A stretch of DNA of 21,625 bases from Proteiniphilum sp. UBA5384. GTDB taxonomy: Bacteria; Bacteroidota; Bacteroidia; Bacteroidales; Dysgonomonadaceae. The DNA lies in the NCBI RefSeq assembly GCF_002410825.1, contig NZ_DHOS01000028.1:1-21625 (forward strand), in the 5' to 3' direction. A program made the position numbers and the translations under genes. Under the pieces are notes generated by a model. It searched no databases. It saw only the letters and a program-made list of their open reading frames with translations, and was not told the DNA's origin. Below, one piece after another: positions 1 to 7,250 of this stretch; the stretch's first letter is position 1; every line of letters begins with the position of its first letter.

Positions 1-1026
1 CAATAATTTCTCTTTTGTCAGATGCAGACTGTCTTTCCAGGTTTGCATCGGGGTTTTACCGTAGCAATATTTACCTGAATGAGGTCTCTCGTTGTTGTAG
101 TACATCAACCAGATATCCACATCGATTTGCAGTTCTTCGATCGTTTTGTAAACCTTCTTCCGGAATGCAGTCGCATAAAACTCTTCCTGCATTGTCCGGT
201 GAAAACGTTCACAGATACCGTTTGTTTGAGGACTTCTTGCCTTGGTCTTCGTATGATCGATATCCTCGATCGCCAGGTAGAGTTGATACTCGTGATGCTC
301 TCTTGCACCGCAATATTCGGTTCCCCTGTCAGTGAGCACTCGCATCAATGGAATCCCGTACTGGTCGTAAAGAGGGAGTACCCGGTCATTTAGCATATCA
401 GCAGCAACAAGAGCCACCTTCCGATCATAAAGCTTAACAGTGGCCACCTTCGTGTATGTATCAATAAATGTCTGCTGATAAATACGTCCCACGCCCTTGA
501 TGTTCCCCACGTAATACGTATCCTGGGCTCCAAGATAACCGGGATGATACGTTTCGATTTCACCTCTGGCCACCTTTTCCTCTTTAGCCTTTTCCAAAGC
601 CACAACCTGAGCTTCAGTGAGTACGATTCCTTCCTGGGCAACCTTTGCTTCCAGCGCTTTCAATCGCTTGCGGAATGTTTCAAAATCATTTCTCAACCAA
701 ATGCTTCGAACACCTGATGGTGATACAAAAACACCCTCCTTTTTCAGCTCATTGCAAACACGGACCTGACCAAAAGCGGGATTTTCTGTTGCAAATGATA
801 CTACCCGATCTTCAATCTCCTGTTCAATACGATTTTTGATGATGGGCTTTCGTCTGCTGATCTCCTGTAGAGCTAATTCACCACCGGTTTCCACCAGTTC
901 CCTTTATCGGTAGAAGGTATCCCGGCTGTATCCTAAATACTTGCATGCCTGAGAGACATTACCTAATTCTTCTGCTAATTTGAGCAGTCCTAACTTGTTT
1001 TTGATTAACTTCGTTTCTGAATTCAT
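1..1026 (-). pseudogene. IS481-like DDE transposase with a nonsense codon at position 41
   Basis: Reading leftwards from ATG at 1026, the frame runs 342 codons to the window edge with one interruption, TAA at 904-906 (codon 41). Codons 1-40 form a helix-turn-helix region ending GYSRDTFYR. Codon 42 resumes RELVETGGELALQEISRR, a continuous family pattern, so no frameshift is needed and a single base change from a tyrosine codon would explain the stop. The integrase core has D169 (in GAQDTYYVGN), D233 (in LTDRGTEYCG) and E273 (in NGICERFHRT), all intact. After the stop the first in-frame ATG is only near 398, inside the core, so internal restart would lose the DNA-binding part unless a GTG such as codon 45 is used. 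The C-terminus is just outside the window. Probably inactive, unless the stop is a sequencing error or is read through. Confidence 0.82.
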
Positions 1027-1027
1027 T

Positions 1028-1102
1028 TCTGACAGTTTTTAAGGGTTGAACTTTCTTTGTTTGTGCAATTACAAACTTAAGTTTTTGCCCTTAACTGTCA
1101 GA
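1028..1102 (-). other. Leader hairpin over the transposase start codon
   Basis: The plus-strand segment at 1028-1045 (TCTGACAGTTTTTAAGGG) and the reverse complement of 1088-1102 (TCTGACAGTTAAGGG) match except for three extra T residues. Inside this pair lies a perfect 6-bp stem, GTTTGT at 1059-1064 and ACAAAC at 1071-1076, with a 6-base loop. In a transcript entering from the GH36 side, the outer stem would end one base before the transposase ATG and bury its initiation region. Transcripts starting inside the element would lack the 5' arm. Insertion sequences such as IS10 and IS50 use this arrangement to block expression from outside transcripts. The structure is seen, the role is inferred. 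Confidence 0.55.
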
Positions 1103-1123
1103 TTAAATCTAAACTAATTCAGT

Positions 1124-3355
1124 TTAATTTACACAACCGGACGGATTAGTTTCTTCCAGAATAAATACCGCACTGTCATATTGTCTTGCGATCTGCAATT
1201 CAATCCCGGCATTCATAAGATATTCTCCATCAAATATCATTTCATTTCCCCAAAAACAACTTTTGTTTTTCGTCTTATTTATTTCGGTAATACGATATTT
1301 CTTATTATTATCTAATCCTTGTAATAATATTTTAGGTAACACCCCGCGATTATTGAAATCGGTGCAGTAAACAAATAATACGGCTTTGCTTTTGTCTTTA
1401 CGAATGTATATGTTTGAAGAATGATTGTTTGTTCTGTCATAGGGAGATATTAGACGATAAAGATCTCCTTTGGTAACTAATTCCCTGACATGTGTTTTAT
1501 AATTTTCAATAGCTTGTTCCGCAAAATCCCATTCTTCTTCGGGAATATCACGTGGTTGTAATTCTAAGCCAAGACGCCCGCTCATCGCTACATCGAAACG
1601 GAATTTAAGGGGTATGATGCTCCCTGTCTGATGTCCGGGTACTGTAGAAACATGAGCAGCGGTTGCCACTGCCGGATAAATTAGGTTGGTTGAATATTGC
1701 ATATATACCCTGCGCAGGGCATCAGTATTGTCTGATGTCCAAAATTCGTCATGATATTTGAGAGCCCCATAGTCGACTCTTCCTCCTCCTGACGCACATG
1801 CTTGAAAAATAAGATCAGGATATTTATTTCTTATCTTTTCGTAGATAACGTACAGGCCTTTGGTATAATCTATCCAAAAGTGAGTTTGTTTATCAGCCGG
1901 CAGATAAGATGAGCCAACTTGTTCCACATGACGGTTGGCATCCCACTTAATGTATGCTATACCGTGATGGCTGCTGAGCAGGTCATCGATCATATTCCAA
2001 ATAAAATCCTGAACCTGGGGATTGGAAAGATCGAGCAGCAATTGGTTGCGTATGGTTGTTTTTTCTCTCCCATTGCTTTGTACTATCCATTCAGGGTGTC
2101 TTTCTGCCAATTCACTCTTTGGGTTAACCATTTCCGGTTCTATCCAAATACCAAACTTTATTCCGCGCTGAGTAGCATGGTCGATTAGATATTGCAGCCC
2201 GTTAGGTAATTTTTTCGTATTTACCTGCCAGTCTCCCAAACCTGCCCTTGCATTGTTTCGGGGATATTTGTTACCGAACCATCCGTCATCCAGTACAAAC
2301 AGCTCAGCTCCTAATTTGGCTGCATTATCAATCATATCTTTGATTATCTGTTCATTAAAATCAAAATATGCACCTTCCCAGCTATTCAGAACTATGGGAC
2401 GCTCTTCATATCCTTTATTCAGACTATATTTTCGTGCCCAGTCGTGAAAGTTACGGGAGATCTGCCCCTTTCCTTTATTGCTGTAAGTGTATATCATTTT
2501 GGGAGTTTCCAATTTTTCGCCTTGATTCAGTTTGTATTCAGACATGAAAGGGTTCATTCCTCCCAGAATGTTAAGGTAATCATATTCATTCAATTCGAAT
2601 GAGAGTTTATAGTTTCCGGACCACGCCAAGGCGCCTCCTATACATATTCCGCTTGTTTCTTTGGTCGGCTGATCTAAAGAGAGGATAAAAGAAGCATTCT
2701 CTGTTTGAGTCGTACGCACTCCTTTTTTTGACTCGATACTTTTAACACCATAGCCAAGACGCTCTTCTGTTAGATTCATTTCACCTGCCCATGTCCCATT
2801 AAAGTGGGTAAGATAGTAACTATTAGCACGGATGCTGAGAAACGAAGAGTAGAAGTTTTTAAGAGTAATAGGCTTGGGTTCATTATTTGTAATAGTAACC
2901 CATTGGTTTATTACATCTTCATTCAGGTAGGCTTCAGTATGAAGTTCTACGCTCAAGTCATATACTTCATCCTTAAGGTAAAACACAAAATGATGAATAT
3001 TGGGTTGTTTGTTTACTACATAATTTTCAAGTTTAAGTTCCGTAATAAGACTGCCATCGCCATGGATCAGGCTTAATGCCGGTTCGTTGACATACCCTAA
3101 CCCGAAAGCCGGGTATGCCTCGTAATTCATTTCCCTGTTGGTGTCAGCTTTACCATATCCACGAACAGATTCGAATTGAACTGAATTATCAATTTTTGTG
3201 CCATAGTAACGAAATATCAGACGGTTGTCTTTGCCAACCGTATAGATAAGCGAAGTACCTTTTGTTGATATCTCATAAACCATATTTTGTGAATGTAACC
3301 CGGCAACTCCCAGGAATCCAAATAGTAAGATTGGGGTAAATATTTTTAATATCAT
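1124..3355 (-). CDS. GH36 alpha-galactosidase, exported
   Basis: Retaining exo-alpha-galactosidase of family GH36 (743 aa), the usual length for the bacterial tetramer-forming type. Residues 1-22 form a signal peptide ending LHSQ, so it should act in the periplasm. An N-terminal beta-sandwich (about 25-300) leads to a TIM barrel. Visible family motifs are DDGW at 356-359, the nucleophile D472 in IKWDANRH, CASGGGR at 520-526, and the acid/base D542 in SDNTDA. The 70-residue gap between the two catalytic aspartates is what the family shows. It removes terminal alpha-linked galactose. Alpha-N-acetylgalactosaminidase is an alternative, since some GH36 members do this. It is the last gene of a minus-strand operon, overlaps the GH2 gene by ATGA (3352-3355), and an insertion sequence begins about 22 bp after its stop. 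No terminator is visible in that gap. Confidence 0.93.
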   Translation of the reverse strand: MILKIFTPILLFGFLGVAGLHSQNMVYEISTKGTSLIYTVGKDNRLIFRYYGTKIDNSVQFESVRGYGKADTNREMNYEAYPAFGLGYVNEPALSLIHGDGSLITELKLENYVVNKQPNIHHFVFYLKDEVYDLSVELHTEAYLNEDVINQWVTITNNEPKPITLKNFYSSFLSIRANSYYLTHFNGTWAGEMNLTEERLGYGVKSIESKKGVRTTQTENASFILSLDQPTKETSGICIGGALAWSGNYKLSFELNEYDYLNILGGMNPFMSEYKLNQGEKLETPKMIYTYSNKGKGQISRNFHDWARKYSLNKGYEERPIVLNSWEGAYFDFNEQIIKDMIDNAAKLGAELFVLDDGWFGNKYPRNNARAGLGDWQVNTKKLPNGLQYLIDHATQRGIKFGIWIEPEMVNPKSELAERHPEWIVQSNGREKTTIRNQLLLDLSNPQVQDFIWNMIDDLLSSHHGIAYIKWDANRHVEQVGSSYLPADKQTHFWIDYTKGLYVIYEKIRNKYPDLIFQACASGGGRVDYGALKYHDEFWTSDNTDALRRVYMQYSTNLIYPAVATAAHVSTVPGHQTGSIIPLKFRFDVAMSGRLGLELQPRDIPEEEWDFAEQAIENYKTHVRELVTKGDLYRLISPYDRTNNHSSNIYIRKDKSKAVLFVYCTDFNNRGVLPKILLQGLDNNKKYRITEINKTKNKSCFWGNEMIFDGEYLMNAGIELQIARQYDSAVFILEETNPSGCVN

Positions 3356-5169
3356 AATGATTCTTTATCTAATATTTTACATATTTCACTGTTTATTTTT
3401 CTTAACAGTTGTTCATCAAGTTTCACCACTTTTCTATCATAAGTCATCAATCCGTTTATTTCTATCTCAACATCGGTAGTTTGAGTATAAATGGCTGCGG
3501 ATAGACCATTCTTTATCAATTGTTTTAAAGAGGCTGCATACTCAAGATATTTGTCTGTGGCATCTTTTGAATTTTGGAATTGGATGTAACCCCAGTTTCT
3601 ATCCGGTTCCCAGGAGTGGTCTTTAAATAGCAAGCCTATCCCCCCATACTCACCAAGCACATTGGCACGGGATGCATCATACAAGTACATGGCCGGGGCC
3701 GGATAGTTATGTAAATCGAGCATATCTCCACATACAAAATGATTCCCTCCGCTTGCAGAATTCACCAACCGGCTGGGATCATACATTTTAGTCCATTCCG
3801 TGATCTCCACCGTTTTAAATTGTCCCCATGCTTCATTGAAAGGAACCCATACTCCTATACTTGGATATGAATACAGAAAATCCATGATCTCTTTCCACTC
3901 TTTACGGTAAGTGGCTTCCGATTCAGGGCTTCTTTGGTATTCAGCGCCTTGGTACATTTTTTTATTTTGCCATTCTGTTTTCTTATCGCCATTCGGCATG
4001 TCCTGCCATACTATCATCCCTACTCTGTCGCAATGTGTATACCAACGGGCAGGTTCTACTTTCACATGTTTGCGAATCATATTATAGCCTAACTCTTTCG
4101 TCATAATTATATCGTATTTGAGCGCTTCATCGCAAGGTGCGGTGTATAACCCATCAGGCCACCACCCTTGGTCGAGAGTGCCGAATTGGAAAAGATCTTT
4201 ATTATTGAGCTGTAACCTTACTATTCCATTTTCATCTCTACGGGTAGAAAATTTCCGCATCGCTGTATAACTGTTCACCCTGTCTATTTCTTTATTATTG
4301 TTTAATAGTGATATTTTAAGATCATATAAATTAGGATTATCAGGAGTCCAAAGCTTAAAGTCTTTTAAATGAATTTCTATTTCTTCTCCACTGATGGCTT
4401 TAGCCGAAGCAATTTCATTTTTACCATCAAAAAGAACCGCATGGTAGATGTCGGTATCGTTTACCGCATTTGTTTCTACTTTTATGGAAATGGTTTTGGT
4501 ATCAATATCCGGAACGGTTTTTATATTGATAATATAACGGTTAGGTACGTTTTCTAACCAAACGGTCTGCCATATTCCACTAACCGGCGTATAACGTGTG
4601 CCGTGGGGTTGGTTGAACTGCTTTCCTGCCGGCTGATATCCCTCATTGGATGGATCAAAAACTTTCACGATTATTTTGTTATTCCCCTTGACCAATATAT
4701 TTGTAATATCAAATGAAAATGGACTATAGCCTCCACTATGCATGCCTACTTTTATATTGTTTACCCAAACGGTACATTGCCAGTCAACGGCTCCGAAATG
4801 TAGCAATACTTTTCCTTCTTTCCAATCATTTGGAACGGTAAATTCTCTCTCATACCACAATAACTCATCTTTAGTCAATCTCCTTTGAACTCCTGAAAGA
4901 GAGGATTCTATGGCGAATGGCACAAGGATTTCTCCATCATTTTTTTGGGGTGAGTTGGTATCAAGTGGTGTTATACTATATTGCCATAGTCCATTCAGAT
5001 TTTTCCATTTGGGACGTTCCATGATCGGGCGGGGATATTCTGCCCATACGTTATTGACATCAATTGACGATGTCCATTCCGTTTTTAATTTATCGCCAGC
5101 TGGTCTCCATTGGGCACAAAGAATACCGTGTATCATCAATCCAAATAGAATACAAAGAGTTTTTTTCAT
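3352..5169 (-). CDS. GH2-family exo-beta-glycosidase, exported
   Basis: Protein of 605 aa with the GH2 order: signal peptide (1-19, ending ILCA), sugar-binding jelly roll (about 45-210, including LLHFGAVDWQCTVWVN), immunoglobulin-like domain (about 215-305), and a TIM barrel (about 310-600). The acid/base is E446 in VPFNEAWGQ and the likely nucleophile is E507 in LGEYGG. It is shorter than the roughly 1000-residue LacZ-type members, and belongs to a compact Bacteroidota group ending in a TQTTDVEIEINGLMTYDRK segment. Beta-galactosidase is the default guess in a galactose-rich locus, but GH2 also covers glucuronidase, mannosidase and others, so the sugar is not fixed by sequence. The ATGA overlap with the GH36 gene implies coupled translation and a joint job in trimming the same oligosaccharide. 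The start at 5169 gives a proper signal peptide with an A-rich leader. Confidence 0.88.
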   Translation of the reverse strand: MKKTLCILFGLMIHGILCAQWRPAGDKLKTEWTSSIDVNNVWAEYPRPIMERPKWKNLNGLWQYSITPLDTNSPQKNDGEILVPFAIESSLSGVQRRLTKDELLWYEREFTVPNDWKEGKVLLHFGAVDWQCTVWVNNIKVGMHSGGYSPFSFDITNILVKGNNKIIVKVFDPSNEGYQPAGKQFNQPHGTRYTPVSGIWQTVWLENVPNRYIINIKTVPDIDTKTISIKVETNAVNDTDIYHAVLFDGKNEIASAKAISGEEIEIHLKDFKLWTPDNPNLYDLKISLLNNNKEIDRVNSYTAMRKFSTRRDENGIVRLQLNNKDLFQFGTLDQGWWPDGLYTAPCDEALKYDIIMTKELGYNMIRKHVKVEPARWYTHCDRVGMIVWQDMPNGDKKTEWQNKKMYQGAEYQRSPESEATYRKEWKEIMDFLYSYPSIGVWVPFNEAWGQFKTVEITEWTKMYDPSRLVNSASGGNHFVCGDMLDLHNYPAPAMYLYDASRANVLGEYGGIGLLFKDHSWEPDRNWGYIQFQNSKDATDKYLEYAASLKQLIKNGLSAAIYTQTTDVEIEINGLMTYDRKVVKLDEQLLRKINSEICKILDKESL

Positions 5170-5225
5170 AGAATTTTAATTTTATTTTGATGTGTCGCTT
5201 AGTTTTTATTAATAAGATTGTGGAT

Positions 5226-5240
5226 ATTTGATTATCAAAT
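5226..5240. promoter_or_regulatory. 15-bp perfect palindrome in the sulfatase-GH2 gap
   Basis: ATTTGATTATCAAAT is two 7-bp arms around one central base. It is the most ordered element in the 97-bp gap between the sulfatase stop and the GH2 start. The loop is too small for an RNA terminator, so a protein-binding site is the likelier reading. In AT-rich intergenic DNA it could also be chance. The rest of the gap shows no clear promoter. Confidence 0.25.
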
Positions 5241-5266
5241 GTATTATTCCTGATCGGTATAATATA

Positions 5267-6856
5267 TTAATCTATGGTAGTACTGCCCCACCAATCTTTA
5301 TTTGGTTGATAATCCTGCTTTAGCACATCGTTGCGTAACATTTCCAGTTGGAAAATCTTTTCCTGTTGTACTTTTTTCTTATATCTGTGTTCGGCTACAG
5401 GATTGTAAACCGGATCGGCTGTTGGGATAAGCGCATTCGTTTGTTTGAGCCATTTGGAAAGCTTTTTATATAATTCCTGCAATTTCTCAGGATGCTGGAT
5501 ATTTAATGGCTCACATTCTGTGGGATCTATCATAAGATTATAGAGTTCATTACGTCCGTCTTCATAATAATGGATTAACTTCCATTTATCTTCTCTTATT
5601 ATAGAAGAAGGTTCTCCGCCTTGATTTCCATAATGTGGATAATGCCAATATAAAGGACGTTCTTTTATATGTTCTTTGCGAAGTAGTGGAAAATAACTGA
5701 TTCCATCTATTTTTTGATCTTTAGGTAAAGAAATATTTGCTATGTCAAGTAGAGTAGGATAAAAGTCTATACTCGAAACAGGGTAATCTATTCTATCGCC
5801 TTCATTATTATAATTAGGGCATTTCATCAATAATGGCACCCGTAATCCGCCCTCCCATTGCTGACCTTTCCCGCCCCGGAGAGGCTGGTTAGAAGTAGCA
5901 TAATCGTCACCAGACGATACTCCTCCATTGTCACTGGTGAATATAATAATGGTATTATCGCCCAAGCCTAACTTTTCGACTTTGTCCAAAACAATTCCTA
6001 TAGCGTCATCCATTTGTTTTATCAGTCCTGCATATACCGGGTTATCTTGATATTGGCGTGCAGGCAGTGTCCGGTCTACTTTGAAACCTTGTTGGGAGAT
6101 ACCATTGCTAACAGCTTTATCTCTAAAATACCTCCAATTTTTTTCTGTCGTTTCTATAGGTGCATGCACAGCATAGAACGAAAGATAAATGAAAAATGGC
6201 TGTTTATCTCCCTTATTATCATAAGTTTCCATAAAATTCGCGACTTCTGTCCCTAACCTTACTGAAAGATTTTCCCCTTTCGGTCCGTCTTTCATTTTAG
6301 GATTTCCATAAGGAGAAAAATATCCGCCGGGATATGGACCACCGGCTTCATGTCCCCCTATATTAATATCAAACCCATGATCTTCAGGAGTTGACCCTTC
6401 ACCACCCAAATGCCATTTCCCAGCCATAAAAGTTATGTATCCGTTCTCCTTAAGCACTTTTGGAAGTGTTTTTTCGTCGGTTGATAATTTCATTGCGTAT
6501 GGGGCAGGTAATAATTTTGAACTTCGACCTTGCTTGCGCCATTTCTCACCCGATGGTTCTCCTATCCAATTGGTAATTCCATGATTTACAGGGTATTTTC
6601 CTGTTAATATGCTGGCTCTGGAAGGACTTGAGACTTGGCACGCTGCATAAGCCTGATTAAATTTTATGCCTTCTACCGCGATTCTATCTATATTGGGTGT
6701 TTCATAGTAGTTACTGCCTGTGCAACTTAAGTCCTTCCAACCTAAATCGTCTGCCAGAATAAAAAGAATGTTGGGTTTGTTATTCTGTGATTTTGTGTTC
6801 GCTCCTATACATGTGAATAAAGCGAGTGAAACCAGTGCCTTATTTGTAAGTCTCAT
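5267..6856 (-). CDS. Serine-type family S1 sulfatase, periplasmic
   Basis: Formylglycine-dependent sulfatase (529 aa) that would remove sulfate esters from glycan units. A signal peptide occupies about 1-23. Metal ligands D36-D37 are in ILADDLGW. The active-site signature S-S-P-S-R at 76-80, followed by ASILTG, makes S76 the residue converted to formylglycine. The serine form needs the anaerobic radical-SAM maturase anSME, which is not encoded here. Other family marks are GKWHLGG (146-152), HAP (231-233), TSDNGG (308-312) and GGKGQQWEGG (328-337). The arrangement resembles arylsulfatase-A-type S1 enzymes, but the subfamily and the position of the sulfate cannot be read from sequence by eye. 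First gene of the minus-strand operon, divergent from the SusC-like gene, so likely under the same regulator. Confidence 0.92.
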   Translation of the reverse strand: MRLTNKALVSLALFTCIGANTKSQNNKPNILFILADDLGWKDLSCTGSNYYETPNIDRIAVEGIKFNQAYAACQVSSPSRASILTGKYPVNHGITNWIGEPSGEKWRKQGRSSKLLPAPYAMKLSTDEKTLPKVLKENGYITFMAGKWHLGGEGSTPEDHGFDINIGGHEAGGPYPGGYFSPYGNPKMKDGPKGENLSVRLGTEVANFMETYDNKGDKQPFFIYLSFYAVHAPIETTEKNWRYFRDKAVSNGISQQGFKVDRTLPARQYQDNPVYAGLIKQMDDAIGIVLDKVEKLGLGDNTIIIFTSDNGGVSSGDDYATSNQPLRGGKGQQWEGGLRVPLLMKCPNYNNEGDRIDYPVSSIDFYPTLLDIANISLPKDQKIDGISYFPLLRKEHIKERPLYWHYPHYGNQGGEPSSIIREDKWKLIHYYEDGRNELYNLMIDPTECEPLNIQHPEKLQELYKKLSKWLKQTNALIPTADPVYNPVAEHRYKKKVQQEKIFQLEMLRNDVLKQDYQPNKDWWGSTTID

Positions 6857-6918
6857 ATGAATGCAATAGTTTTTTGTTTATACCAGTAATTCAGATACAG
6901 GAGTTACAAAGTAATAAA

Positions 6919-6952
6919 CAAACAATACCATATGCTGGAACAATTATTCAAA
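6919..6952 (-). promoter_or_regulatory. Candidate Bacteroides-type promoter for the sulfatase-GH2-GH36 operon
   Basis: On the minus strand, TTTG (6952-6949) is followed after 21 bp by TATTGTTTG (6927-6919). The Bacteroides consensus is TTTG, 19-21 bp, TAnnTTTG. The match is good apart from one extra base in the -7 box. It would give a leader of roughly 55 bases before the ATG at 6856. Its -33 element lies inside the proximal copy of the 21-bp-spaced direct repeat, as expected for an activator-dependent promoter. Confidence 0.4.
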
Positions 6953-6974
6953 ACATTAGCACAATAATTCAAAA
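6940..6974. promoter_or_regulatory. Direct repeat at 21-bp spacing, candidate HTCS/AraC-type operator
   Basis: ACAATTATTCAAAA (6940-6953) recurs as ACAATAATTCAAAA (6961-6974), 13 of 14 bases identical, with starts 21 bp apart. That is two helical turns, so both copies face the same side of the DNA, the pattern used by AraC-family DNA-binding domains. The regulator encoded at 14347-18441 has such a domain, and this is the divergent control region of its locus. The repeat is seen. The link to that regulator is inferred. Confidence 0.5.
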
Positions 6975-7079
6975 AATCATTAAGGTGCTATCCAAGAGAG
7001 ATTATAAAAATGTAAAACAGATCCGTCCTTCATGATTATTAAGCAGGTATTTTCCACTGACAATCTTTGTTGGAGTGAT

Positions 7080-7146
7080 TTTGATTATTTGTGCTTATTT
7101 TCTGTTCATTTGTGCTATATTGTCCAACCTGTCCGAAATAATTTTG
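7080..7146 (+). promoter_or_regulatory. Candidate promoter region of the SusC-SusD operon
   Basis: The 394-bp divergent gap 6857-7250 holds two partial Bacteroides-type promoter matches pointing right. TTTG at 7080-7083 lies 21 bp before TTCATTTG at 7105-7112, one mismatch from TAnnTTTG. A perfect -7 box, TAATTTTG, sits at 7139-7146 but lacks a TTTG at the right distance. Either would leave a leader of about 100-140 bases before the SusC ATG at 7251. The choice between them is not decidable by eye. Confidence 0.3.
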
Positions 7147-7250
7147 TGGTCAATATTGCAGACTACTGTATGATAACAAAAAGTTGCAGTAGCGAGAGAC
7201 AATTTTATGCCTATCCGACTAAAATTTATAACCAGAAAAAGAATGATAAA

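Larger units (their letters stand above)
1..1102 (-). mobile_element. Insertion sequence, upstream end, cut by the window edge (IS481-like)
   Basis: The segment holds a DDE transposase frame read leftwards plus its 75-bp leader. The likely element end is near 1100-1102, where the minus strand begins TCTGACAGTTAAGGG, immediately outside the leader hairpin. The other end lies beyond position 1, so terminal inverted repeats and a target-site duplication cannot be checked. The end lies only about 22 bp from the stop codon of the GH36 gene, so the element probably landed just behind the locus and may have separated it from former downstream genes. Assignment to the IS481-like group rests on the single-frame transposase with an N-terminal helix-turn-helix and the NGICERFH catalytic block. 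The exact boundary is inferred. Confidence 0.75.

Noticed and set aside
15..839. Several short open frames within the transposase region on both strands
   Set aside because: They are out-of-frame shadows; the minus-strand frame from 1026 explains the whole segment with recognisable transposase motifs.
7163..7192. CTACTG/CAGTAG inverted repeat in the SusC leader
   Set aside because: Six base pairs across an 18-base loop is easily chance; no riboswitch pattern was recognised around it.
7032..7250. N-terminal extension of the SusC-like protein from the ATG at 7032 (73 extra residues)
   Set aside because: It would bury the signal peptide behind residues with no export signal and would cover the candidate promoters; ATG at 7251 fits the family.
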